A stretch of DNA of 9,360 nt from Pseudomonadota bacterium (GCA_023399635.1 JAEWOP010000027.1:1-9360); one strand, 5' to 3'; shown: positions 1-5,808, numbered from the stretch's first letter. The notes: a model not told the origin generated them from the sequence alone. Numbers and translations: made by a program.

Positions 1-658
1 CAATGGTGTTGTCGGTCGGGATGTAGAGGACATCCGCCCGCCCGACGAGCGCGCGGGTTGCGCCCTGCACCTCGGCAGACTTCGTCGCGACGGATTCGAT
101 CACCTCGAGGCCCGCCTTGGCAGCTTCTTCCTTGAGAGCCGCAAGGGTCGAGACGGAGTTGGCTTCCGCCGTATTGTAGACGAAGCCGACCGATTTCGCG
201 TCTGGGGTGATCTCCTTGATCAGGGCGATATGGTCAGCCACGGGTGACATGTCGGAGATGCCGGTCACGTTGCCGCCGGGCTTGTCCATGTCCTTGACCA
301 GTTGCGCGCCAAGCGGATCGGAAACCGCAGTGAAGACGATGGCGACGTCGCGGGTTGCCGAAACCACGGCCTGCGCGGAAGGCGTCGAGATCGGCACGAT
401 GACCGTTGGCTCCTCGCCGACGAACTGGCGGGCGATCTGTGCGGCTGTCCCGGGATTACCCTGGGCCGACTCGTAGAGGAAGGTCAGGTTCTCGCCTTCC
501 TTGTAGCCAGCTTCGGCCAGTGCTTCCTTTACGCCGTCGCGGGCGGCATCGAGGGCCGGATGTTCAACGATCGCGGTAACGGCGACGGTGACGTCCTGTG
601 CCTTTGCAGGCATGGCGAGAGCCGTCGCAGCGGCGAGGGCGAGAATGAGATTGCGCAT
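1..658 (-). CDS. ABC transporter substrate-binding protein (TrpX-like, PF04392 family), C-terminus beyond window
   Basis: Periplasmic solute-binding component of an ABC importer; the 219 visible residues are the N-terminal two thirds of a family usually about 320 residues long. Residues 1-20 form a signal peptide (short basic start MRN, alanine/leucine core, AKA|Q cleavage site). Motifs typical of the ABC_sub_bind family follow: HPALDAARDGV (33-43), STPSAQAV (91-98), FTAVSDPLGAQLV (109-121), PGGNVTGISD (127-136) and GFVYNTAEANS (158-168), the last marking the second lobe. The ATG at 658 is preceded by GGAGGAG four bases away. Relatives are often encoded with a permease and an ATPase, which would lie to the left of this window. 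Characterised relatives such as streptococcal TrpX bind aromatic amino acids, but the ligand here cannot be read from the sequence. It lies 90 bases downstream of rlmN on the same strand, with no clear terminator between them; I saw no convincing promoter there either. Confidence 0.9.
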   Translation of the reverse strand, partial: MRNLILALAAATALAMPAKAQDVTVAVTAIVEHPALDAARDGVKEALAEAGYKEGENLTFLYESAQGNPGTAAQIARQFVGEEPTVIVPISTPSAQAVVSATRDVAIVFTAVSDPLGAQLVKDMDKPGGNVTGISDMSPVADHIALIKEITPDAKSVGFVYNTAEANSVSTLAALKEEAAKAGLEVIESVATKSAEVQGATRALVGRADVLYIPTDNTI

Positions 659-748
659 GTTCTCCTCCAGAGATCGCTTCTTTCTGTCACGTCTCTTATG
701 GAGCCATAGAACCGAAATCAACCGGATGGTGATAACGAAAGCTGCGGA

Positions 749-1987
749 TCAGTCATCCTCGCCGTGACCGGCGATCATCATGGCCTCGAAAGCGAGGCGC
801 TCGGTCTTGCGCATGCGCTCGGATTCCGACTTCAACTGTCCGCAGGCAGCAAGGATGTCGCGCCCGCGCGGCGTGCGGATCGGCGAAGCATAGCCCGCCT
901 GGTTGATGAAATCGGCGAACTTCTCGATCGTCGCCCAGTCGGAGCATTGGTAGTTGGTGCCTGGCCAGGGGTTGAACGGGATCAGGTTGATCTTGGCCGG
1001 AACGCCCTTCAGGAGCTTCACCAGTTCCTTGGCATCCTCCAGACTGTCGTTGACGTCCTTCAGCATCACGTATTCGAAGGTGATGCGGCGGGCATTCGAC
1101 AGGCCAGGATAGGCGCGGCAGGCCTCGATCAGCTCCTTCAGCGGATACTTCTTGTTGATCGGCACCAGCATGTCGCGCAGCTCGTCGCGCACCGCATGCA
1201 GCGAGATTGCCAGCATCACGCCGATCTCCTCGCCGGTGCGGTAAATTTCCGGGACCACGCCGGAGGTCGAGAGGGTGATGCGCCGCTTGGAGAGCGACAG
1301 CCCATCACCATCCGAGGCGATCAGCAGAGCCGTCTTCACCGCCTCGAAATTATAGAGCGGCTCGCCCATGCCCATCATCACGATATTGGTTACCTTGCGG
1401 TCGCTCGACGGGACCATCGCCCCCTGGGGAACATCGCGATCAGGGAAGTCGCCGAGCCGGTCACGGGCCAGCAGCAGCTGCGCCAGGATTTCCTCCGCCG
1501 TCAGGTTGCGCACCAGGCGCTGCGTGCCGGTATGGCAGAAGGAACAGGTCAGCGAACAGCCGACTTGGCTGGAGATGCAGAGCGTGCCCCGGCCTTCCTC
1601 GGGGATGTAGACCGTCTCCACCTCGACGGGGCGACCCGCGCCACGCGGCGGAAAGCGCAGCAGCCACTTGCGCGTGCCGTCATTGGAGACCTGCTCCTCG
1701 ACGACTTCCGGACGGGCGATGGTAAAGTGCTCCTTCAGCATGTGCCGCATGTCCTTAGCGACATTGGTCATCGCGTCGAAGTCTGAGACGCCGCGGATAT
1801 AAAGCCAGTGCCAGAGCTGGCTGACGCGCATGCGTACCTGCTTCTCCGGAACGCCCTTCTCCTTGAGAGCGTCCGCCATCTGCTCGCGCGTGAGCCCGAT
1901 AAGCGAGGGCTTGGTCCCCGCAAGGTCGGGACGAACGACGAGCGGCGCTTTCACCGCGGGGTCGAGAACGGCTTCGGAGACTGACAT
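749..1987 (-). CDS. rlmN: 23S rRNA (adenine(2503)-C(2))-methyltransferase / tRNA (adenine(37)-C(2))-methyltransferase RlmN
   Basis: Cytoplasmic radical SAM enzyme that methylates C2 of A2503 in 23S rRNA and of A37 in some tRNAs, supporting translational fidelity. The 412-residue product has the radical SAM cluster motif CX3CX2C at Cys144, Cys148 and Cys151. The SAM-binding GMGEP is at 206-210. The methyl-carrying catalytic cysteine is Cys382 (RGRDILAACGQL, 375-385). Cys137 and Glu124 match E. coli Cys118 and Glu105. The N-terminal helical domain (about 27-95) carries the typical PSLIGLTREQM and QLWHWLY segments. I chose the ATG at 1987 because AGGA lies seven bases upstream and the family begins near here. 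The frame stays open upstream to 2110, but that stretch is cysteine-rich, unlike RlmN, and its in-frame ATG at 2035 has no Shine-Dalgarno. All key residues are present, so the enzyme should be active. Confidence 0.97.
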   Translation of the reverse strand: MSVSEAVLDPAVKAPLVVRPDLAGTKPSLIGLTREQMADALKEKGVPEKQVRMRVSQLWHWLYIRGVSDFDAMTNVAKDMRHMLKEHFTIARPEVVEEQVSNDGTRKWLLRFPPRGAGRPVEVETVYIPEEGRGTLCISSQVGCSLTCSFCHTGTQRLVRNLTAEEILAQLLLARDRLGDFPDRDVPQGAMVPSSDRKVTNIVMMGMGEPLYNFEAVKTALLIASDGDGLSLSKRRITLSTSGVVPEIYRTGEEIGVMLAISLHAVRDELRDMLVPINKKYPLKELIEACRAYPGLSNARRITFEYVMLKDVNDSLEDAKELVKLLKGVPAKINLIPFNPWPGTNYQCSDWATIEKFADFINQAGYASPIRTPRGRDILAACGQLKSESERMRKTERLAFEAMMIAGHGEDD

Positions 1988-1994
1988 CAATTGG

Positions 1995-1998
1995 TCCT
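1995..1998 (-). promoter_or_regulatory. Ribosome binding site of rlmN
   Basis: Read on the minus strand this is AGGA, seven bases before the ATG at 1987. It decides between that start and longer in-frame alternatives that lack any purine-rich site. Confidence 0.6.
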
Positions 1999-2014
1999 GT
2001 TCAAACGCATGCGC

Positions 2015-2068
2015 CCGCCGCGGCGGAGTGGTCATCGGGCATGTTGTGCTTGAGATTGCCGCGCGGCA
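2015..2068 (-). repeat. Two GC-rich palindromes in the rlmN leader
   Basis: Positions 2015-2026 read CCGCCGCGGCGG and positions 2057-2068 read TGCCGCGCGGCA; both are perfect 12-base palindromes. Both fall between the predicted rlmN promoter and its start codon, so they would be in the untranslated leader. They may fold or act as protein sites, but in GC-rich DNA such palindromes also arise by chance. Confidence 0.35.
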
Positions 2069-2081
2069 TCTGTGGCCTACG

Positions 2082-2110
2082 GATATGTTTGCGGCGCCAC
2101 ATATCATCAA
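2082..2110 (-). promoter_or_regulatory. Predicted sigma-70 type promoter of rlmN
   Basis: On the minus strand there is TTGATG (-35, plus-strand positions 2105-2110), a 17-base spacer, and CATATC (-10, positions 2082-2087). It would start transcription near 2075 and give a leader of about 88 bases. It lies between the preceding gene's terminator and rlmN, as expected for an independent promoter. The call rests on hexamer similarity and spacing only. Confidence 0.4.
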
Positions 2111-2140
2111 ATCGTGGCTGCGTCACCATTCTTCAAGACG

Positions 2141-2174
2141 CAGTAAAGGCCGGTCATGCGACCGGCCTTTACTG
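2141..2174 (-). terminator. Stem-loop terminator downstream of the IalB-family gene
   Basis: A perfect 15-base-pair inverted repeat: CAGTAAAGGCCGGTC at 2141-2155 and its complement at 2160-2174, with a four-base loop. It begins 21 bases past the stop of the IalB-family gene. The U-rich portion (CCTTTACTG) is inside the 3' arm rather than after it, so it may stop transcription less cleanly than a classic intrinsic terminator, or may mainly protect the 3' end. It separates this gene from rlmN. Confidence 0.75.
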
Positions 2175-2195
2175 AAATGCTGTCGTGGCTGGGTG

Positions 2196-2699
2196 CTACT
2201 TGCAGGACTCGATCTGCTTCAGAGCAGCCGAGATGCCGGAAAGCGAATAGGAATAGGAGGTGTTGGTACCACGACCGGAGGTCGCTTTGACGGTCATTTC
2301 CGTACCACCCTTCATAGCCGCAACCAGCGCCGGCTCTTCAGCGGCGTTCTCCACCCAGGCAGCCTTTTCCTTGGTGAACATCACGAAGGTCTTGCCGTCG
2401 ATCGTCACGTTGACCTTGGAGCTTGCCTGCAGCGGATAGCCCACCATGGCCTGTGGTTCATACGAAATATTCTGGCCTGGGCGCTGCGACACGATGAAGA
2501 AAATGTCGCCGTGGTCGACGTTTGCCGGCTCCTTCGCCGTCGGGACCGAAAGCACGTAGCAGACCGTACCGCCGGGAGAATTATAGGAATAAGCGCCCCA
2601 TGCCTTGAACTGCTGGATGCGGGTAGGCGATTGGGCAGATGCGACGCCGGCGGCTGCCAGCATGAATGCCAATGCGGTTGTTACGGTTTTTACAGACAT
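2196..2699 (-). CDS. Invasion-associated locus B (IalB) family secreted protein
   Basis: A 167-residue exported protein of the IalB family (PF06776), named after a Bartonella protein linked to erythrocyte invasion; in most alphaproteobacteria its role is unknown and it is not a virulence marker by itself. The signal peptide covers residues 1-22 (MSVKTVTTALAF..., cleavage at ASA|Q). The mature part has family features: an aromatic FKAWGAYSY segment (31-39), GGTVCYVLS (43-51), a central HGDIFFIVSQRPG stretch (63-75), KTFVMFTKEKAAW (103-115), ALVAAMKGG (124-132) and the C-terminal YSLSGISAALKQIESC (151-166). Cys47 and Cys166 could form a disulfide in the periplasm. The ATG at 2699 gives a clean signal peptide and has AGGAG three bases before it, which is rather close; an in-frame start 13 codons upstream would put charged residues before the signal sequence. 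It has its own terminator and is probably monocistronic. Confidence 0.9.
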   Translation of the reverse strand: MSVKTVTTALAFMLAAAGVASAQSPTRIQQFKAWGAYSYNSPGGTVCYVLSVPTAKEPANVDHGDIFFIVSQRPGQNISYEPQAMVGYPLQASSKVNVTIDGKTFVMFTKEKAAWVENAAEEPALVAAMKGGTEMTVKATSGRGTNTSYSYSLSGISAALKQIESCK

Positions 2700-2953
2700 G
2701 GTCTCCTGCCGCTTCTCTACTCTGCGCCGATAAGGCAAGCCTGGTCAGGCATCATCACGATTCGGTTTAATTTGACTTAATTGCGGTTACCAAACCGTCA
2801 ACGGCAAAGCATTTTTCAACCATCGGTCTCATAAGCCTAACCCACTGTCTGCGACCAAGGAACTGCTCTTGCCAAGCTACTGACACGGGGATTTTGGCGA
2901 GACTTTGTCGCAGCAGTGACTGCATATGGCTGAGGCTCATGCGACCTGTAGCG
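2700..2953. other. Intergenic spacer between the IalB-family and DUF1232 genes
   Basis: No convincing gene. On the minus strand TTGACG (plus positions 2796-2801) resembles a -35 box for the IalB-family gene, but the bases 17 further on (AAGTCA, plus 2773-2778) are a poor -10. An imperfect hairpin with arms based on GGTT/AACC lies at about 2781-2801. A 57-codon open frame (minus, 2767-2940) is present but lacks a ribosome binding site and resembles nothing I know. The stretch is more AT-rich than its surroundings, which suits regulatory DNA. Confidence 0.3.
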
Positions 2954-3349
2954 CTAGCTTGTGCCTGTCGTTTCGAGATCGCCATCCGTAGCGAGCGCCT
3001 TGTCGGCAGCCTGGTAGTGCCGATCCGCAATGTGTCCCTGGATCATCCGCAGTGCCGCTGCAAAAACGGCCATGTCGTCGGTGAATCCGACCACAGCAAA
3101 GACGTCAGGAAGCAGGTCAAATGGCAGGATGAAGTAAGCAAGTGCTGCCAGCAATACGCCACGGACACGCGTCGGCGTTTGCGGATCCGTCGCGCAGTAA
3201 TAGGCCGCAACGAGATCCCGGCCGAGGGGGATATAGCCGGCCACGCGCTTCAGCTTCGGCCAGAATTTAGCGCGAACCTGCTTTTCACGCCGATCCTGGG
3301 TCTTCTCGTCGCCTGGCAGAAGAATCTCGCCGATCTTCACGTCGTCCAT
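2954..3349 (-). CDS. DUF1232 (YkvA-like) protein of unknown function
   Basis: A 131-residue protein with the DUF1232/YkvA domain (PF06803). The diagnostic core is YFILPFDLLPDVFAVVGFTDD at about 72-92, matching the family pattern of Pro-x-Asp-hydrophobic-hydrophobic-Pro-Asp followed by Gly and an Asp-Asp pair; it is preceded by a hydrophobic helix (about 63-73). The N-terminus is charged (EKTQDRREKQVRAKF, 15-29). The hydrophobic core may associate with the membrane, but there is no signal peptide and no established reaction. The ATG at 3349 has GAGGA seven bases upstream. An in-frame TTG at 3409 overlapping the phhB stop would add 20 residues without a family match, so I rejected it. It lies 56 bases after phhB on the same strand and is probably the last gene of the tesA-thpR-phhB group. 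Confidence 0.88.
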   Translation of the reverse strand: MDDVKIGEILLPGDEKTQDRREKQVRAKFWPKLKRVAGYIPLGRDLVAAYYCATDPQTPTRVRGVLLAALAYFILPFDLLPDVFAVVGFTDDMAVFAAALRMIQGHIADRHYQAADKALATDGDLETTGTS

Positions 3350-3356
3350 CTTGCGT

Positions 3357-3361
3357 TCCTC
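3357..3361 (-). promoter_or_regulatory. Ribosome binding site of the DUF1232 gene
   Basis: GAGGA on the minus strand, seven bases before the ATG at 3349. It favours this start over the in-frame TTG at 3409 that overlaps the phhB stop codon. Confidence 0.6.
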
Positions 3362-3405
3362 ATCAGTGACGTCGCACCGGAATGTGGGGCGCAGAGGTCG
3401 GCACT

Positions 3406-3711
3406 TCAATCACTGCGCGCCTGCGCCGCCCGGTCCATCGCCTTCGCTAGTTTCACGTCGTGCATGGTAAACCCCGAGACTGCATGTGTGGTCAGTACGA
3501 CATCGACCCGTGAATAGACATTGCTCCATTCCGGGTGGTGATTGAGGCGTTCTGCCACCAGTGCACACTCACTCATGAAGCCAAAGGCAATGGCGAAATT
3601 GCGAAACTTGAACGCCTTGACGATAGCCTGCCCGTCGTCCCGTAGCGACCAACCGGGCAGGTCTGCGAGGATCTGGTTCAGTTCTTCAGCTTCTAGCGGC
3701 TGATAATCCAT
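3406..3711 (-). CDS. phhB: 4a-hydroxytetrahydrobiopterin dehydratase (pterin-4a-carbinolamine dehydratase)
   Basis: A small cytoplasmic enzyme that dehydrates 4a-hydroxytetrahydropterin, recycling the cofactor of aromatic amino acid hydroxylases. The 101 residues match the usual family length. The active-site signature is intact: His58-His59-Pro60 within AERLNHHPEW (53-62), then VYSRVDVVLTTH ending at His76, which correspond to the three conserved histidines. LPGW (18-21) near the N-terminus is also typical. The ATG at 3711 sits 11 bases after the thpR stop, with a TGAGG ribosome site overlapping that stop, suggesting translational linkage. No phenylalanine hydroxylase is in the window, so its partner is elsewhere or the enzyme serves another pterin pool, as proposed for molybdenum-cofactor-linked members of the family. 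Confidence 0.95.
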   Translation of the reverse strand: MDYQPLEAEELNQILADLPGWSLRDDGQAIVKAFKFRNFAIAFGFMSECALVAERLNHHPEWSNVYSRVDVVLTTHAVSGFTMHDVKLAKAMDRAAQARSD

Positions 3712-3722
3712 CGGCAACAGCC

Positions 3723-4310
3723 TCAGACATAGCCCTTCATCGGCTCCACGGAAGACCAGTTGGTGCCGCTGCCGAGTTCGGTCAGCGGGAACCCTTCTTC
3801 CGTGAGATACGGCCCACCGCCGACGGAGTCTTTCGACGACATCAGCACGAAACGCGACACCTTGAACGGAAGCGTATGGAAGTCGCCACGACCGGAGAGG
3901 TAACGGACGACGTCGCCCAGGCGGCATGCTTTCAACCGTGCAAGCGTGACATGCGGCATGAACTTGCGCGGGTCCGGCGGGAGGCCGATGCGCTGGCAGA
4001 TCCGTTCGATCTCCGCCTGAAGCGCCGCCATCTCCTGCGAGGGCGACACGCCTGCCCAGATCGAGTGCGGTTTCTTGGAGCCGAAGGACCCGATCCCGTT
4101 CAGACTGATCTGGAATTCCGGGCGCTCGATCCGGTCGAGCCGGTCGACGAGCTCATCTGCCGTGCGACCGTCGACGTCCCCGATGAAACGCAAGGTGATG
4201 TGATAGTTTTCCACGTCGATCCATCGCGCGCCTGGAAGGCCACCGCGAAGCAAGGACAGACTCATGGCGACGTTACGCGGAATTTCGAGGGCGGTGAAAA
4301 GTCTCGGCAT
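3723..4310 (-). CDS. thpR: RNA 2',3'-cyclic phosphodiesterase (2H phosphoesterase, formerly LigT)
   Basis: A cytoplasmic 2H-superfamily enzyme that opens 2',3'-cyclic phosphate RNA ends to 2'-phosphomonoesters; older literature called it 2'-5' RNA ligase. The 195-residue product carries the two catalytic H-x-T/S motifs: His37-Ile-Thr39-Leu (NYHITLRFIGDV, 35-46) and His120-Val-Thr122-Leu (FMPHVTLARL, 117-126). The MPRLFTALEIP start is typical of the family. Near the C-terminus, FVLMSSKDSVGGGPY (154-168) corresponds to the usual FxLxxSxLxxxGxxY segment. The ATG at 4310 is preceded by GAGGAGG, a very strong ribosome site, seven bases away. The frame runs further upstream to 4646 only as a shadow of tesA. 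It follows tesA by 67 bases with no clear terminator, and is followed closely by phhB. Confidence 0.95.
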   Translation of the reverse strand: MPRLFTALEIPRNVAMSLSLLRGGLPGARWIDVENYHITLRFIGDVDGRTADELVDRLDRIERPEFQISLNGIGSFGSKKPHSIWAGVSPSQEMAALQAEIERICQRIGLPPDPRKFMPHVTLARLKACRLGDVVRYLSGRGDFHTLPFKVSRFVLMSSKDSVGGGPYLTEEGFPLTELGSGTNWSSVEPMKGYV

Positions 4311-4377
4311 TGCGAACCTCCTCGAATCTCTTGCGATTGCTAACAGCGAATCATGGGTCCCGGTTCCGCGCAAGCGC

Positions 4378-5022
4378 TTAATTGCCGCTTGACTGGATCT
4401 CCCCCAGAAAGCGCTCCACCGCCGGCAGTGAGCGCTCAACCATGATGCCGACCCCTCTGGCGTTGGGGTGCATCCCGTCCTCCAGCTGCGTCCCGGCGAC
4501 CGCCACGACGCCATCGAGAAAGAAGGGATAGAGCGGCACGTCGTGCTTTTTCGCCAGGCGCGGGTAAATCTCGCCGTAGCGCTCTGCATATGCGTGTCCC
4601 ATGTTCGGCGGCGCCAACATGCCTGCAAGCAGGACCGGAATGCCACGCTCCTTCAAACGCGTGATGATGGCATCCAGGTTCTTCTCGGTTTGCTCCGGCG
4701 GGATCCCGCGCAAAGCATCATTGGCACCAAGCTCCAGGATCACGCCGTCCGTCCCATCTGGCACGGACCAGTCAACCCGCGAAAGACCGGCAGAGGTCGT
4801 ATCACCGGAGACCCCGGCATTCGCCACCACAACATTGTGCCCCCTTTGCTTGAGGGCGACTTCCAGCTGGGCCGTGTAGGATTCGTTCGGTGCCAGCTGA
4901 TATCCGGCCATCAGGCTGTCACCGAAGCCAACCAGCTGGATCTCCTGCTGCTGCGCCACCACTGGCCCCGCAAGCAGAAAGGTCATGACGAGGAAGTGAA
5001 GGATGCTCGGTTTAAATCTCAA
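4378..5022 (-). CDS. tesA: Exported SGNH-family esterase: arylesterase / acyl-CoA thioesterase I / lysophospholipase L1
   Basis: A periplasmic hydrolase of thioesters, lysophospholipids and aryl esters. The signal peptide spans residues 1-23 (basic MRFK, hydrophobic core, VVA|Q). All SGNH blocks are present in order: GDSLMAGY with nucleophile Ser36 (34-41), oxyanion Gly73 in NAGVSGDTTSAGL (68-80), GANDALRG with Asn101 (99-106), and DGMHPN with Asp182 and His185 (182-187). The 214 residues fit the precursor length of the family. The start is TTG at 5022, with AGGAA seven bases upstream; the first in-frame ATG (codon 13) would remove the basic head of the signal peptide. It is transcribed away from ybbA-ybbP, as in E. 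coli, which supports a joint role in which TesA hydrolyses a substrate presented by the ABC system. It may head a transcript that includes thpR, phhB and the DUF1232 gene. Confidence 0.95.
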   Translation of the reverse strand: MRFKPSILHFLVMTFLLAGPVVAQQQEIQLVGFGDSLMAGYQLAPNESYTAQLEVALKQRGHNVVVANAGVSGDTTSAGLSRVDWSVPDGTDGVILELGANDALRGIPPEQTEKNLDAIITRLKERGIPVLLAGMLAPPNMGHAYAERYGEIYPRLAKKHDVPLYPFFLDGVVAVAGTQLEDGMHPNARGVGIMVERSLPAVERFLGEIQSSGN

Positions 5023-5029
5023 GGTCCGG

Positions 5030-5034
5030 TTCCT
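5030..5034 (-). promoter_or_regulatory. Ribosome binding site fixing the TTG start of tesA
   Basis: AGGAA on the minus strand with a seven-base spacer to TTG at 5022. Together with the intact basic n-region of the signal peptide it decides for the non-ATG start. Confidence 0.65.
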
Positions 5035-5046
5035 AGATCTTGCGCT

Positions 5047-5058
5047 GCCGTATACGGC
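5047..5058. promoter_or_regulatory. 12-base palindrome in the tesA/ybbA divergent spacer
   Basis: GCCGTATACGGC is a perfect palindrome near the middle of the 75-base region between the two divergent start codons. Its TATACG core appears on both strands and could serve as a -10 element or a dimeric regulator site. No good -35 boxes lie at the right distance on either strand, so its role is open. Confidence 0.3.
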
Positions 5059-5084
5059 TTCAGTTCATTGCTTACAGCCAATAT

Positions 5085-5090
5085 AGGAAG
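5085..5090 (+). promoter_or_regulatory. Ribosome binding site fixing the TTG start of ybbA
   Basis: AGGAAG followed by seven bases and TTG at 5098. No ATG lies in frame between here and the Walker A motif at a position that would give a normal N-terminus, so the TTG is the best start. Confidence 0.65.
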
Positions 5091-5097
5091 CTTTCTT

Positions 5098-5808
5098 TTG
5101 ACTGAAACCATCATCGAACTGAAGCAGGCCGATCTCACCCTTGGAAGTGCCGCGGCCTCGGTGCATGTGCTCAAGCAGATCGACCTTCAGGTTCGAAAGA
5201 GTGAAGCCGTTGGGATCGTTGGCCCCTCGGGCTCCGGAAAGTCGACGCTGCTCATGGTCCTTGCAGGGCTCGAGCGTCTCGATGCGGGTGAAATCCAAAT
5301 TGCTGGCGAACCGCTGCACACCTTTTCCGAGGACGCGCTTGCCGACTTCCGTGGTCGCAACATCGGCATCGTCTTCCAGTCCTTCCATCTGATCGCCAAC
5401 ATGACGGCGCTGGAAAACGTCGCGGTGCCGCTGGAGCTCGCCAACGTGCCGGATGCTTTTGCCATTGCAAGGCAGGAACTCGTGGCGGTCGGACTTGGTG
5501 AGCGTCTCGAGCATTATCCTGGCCAGCTTTCGGGTGGTGAACAACAAAGGGTGGCGATTGCACGCGCGCTTGCTCCCTCACCGCTGGTGCTAATCGCGGA
5601 TGAACCAACCGGCAATCTCGACACGGAAACGGGTCGCCAGATCGCCGACCTTCTGTTTGCCAAGCAGGCGGAGCGCGGCATGACCATGCTGCTCGTCACG
5701 CACGACAATGCGCTCGCTGCCCGGTGCTCTCGCCAAATCCGTGTTCGATCAGGACAAATAGTCGGCGACACAAACGACATTGCCTCTCCCGAGGCGGTCC
5801 GAGCATGA
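5098..5808 (+). CDS. ybbA: ABC transporter ATP-binding protein, YbbA type (lysophospholipase L1-associated)
   Basis: Cytoplasmic ATPase of a MacB/LolD-like ABC system. The 236-residue product has every nucleotide-binding element: Walker A GPSGSGKST (42-50), Q-loop Gln94 in VFQSFHLIANMTALENV (92-108), signature LSGGEQQRVAIARAL (144-158), Walker B LVLIADEP with catalytic Glu169 (163-170), D-loop NLD (173-175) and H-loop His202 in LLVTHD. The spacing and the FHLIxxMTALENV wording are typical of the LolD/MacB/YbbA group that pairs with FtsX-domain permeases. The start is TTG at 5098, giving MTETIIELKQADLTLG; a much longer open frame upstream is only antisense to tesA. The stop codon overlaps the permease start (ATGA), implying translational coupling and equal dosage. 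The symbol is by homology and synteny with E. coli, where ybbA also diverges from tesA. Confidence 0.92.
   Translation: MTETIIELKQADLTLGSAAASVHVLKQIDLQVRKSEAVGIVGPSGSGKSTLLMVLAGLERLDAGEIQIAGEPLHTFSEDALADFRGRNIGIVFQSFHLIANMTALENVAVPLELANVPDAFAIARQELVAVGLGERLEHYPGQLSGGEQQRVAIARALAPSPLVLIADEPTGNLDTETGRQIADLLFAKQAERGMTMLLVTHDNALAARCSRQIRVRSGQIVGDTNDIASPEAVRA

Noticed and set aside
695..710. Short inverted repeat (TATGG/CCATA) and possible promoter between rlmN and the binding-protein gene
   Set aside because: Five-base arms are too short to mean much, and the TTGATT/CATAAG boxes nearby are only 15 bases apart.
764..1786. Long plus-strand open frame (340 codons) opposite rlmN
   Set aside because: It is antisense to a gene with complete catalytic motifs, its product is rich in His/Arg/Gln with no recognisable domain, and it has no ribosome site. 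Such frames are common opposite GC-rich genes.
1988..2110. Longer rlmN product starting at 2110 or 2035
   Set aside because: The extra residues are unlike RlmN, the ATG at 2035 lacks a Shine-Dalgarno, and 2110 lies within the predicted promoter.
2767..3030. Small minus-strand frame (87 codons, or 57 from the ATG at 2940)
   Set aside because: The long form overlaps the DUF1232 gene in another frame; the short form lacks a ribosome site and has no recognisable family. Kept only as a low-interest finding.
3350..3409. In-frame TTG at 3409 as the DUF1232 start, overlapping the phhB stop
   Set aside because: It adds 20 residues without family support, while the ATG at 3349 has GAGGA at ideal spacing.
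4468..5097. Upstream extension of the ybbA frame through the tesA region
   Set aside because: The added 210 codons are antisense to tesA; the TTG at 5098 with its ribosome site gives the normal ATPase length.
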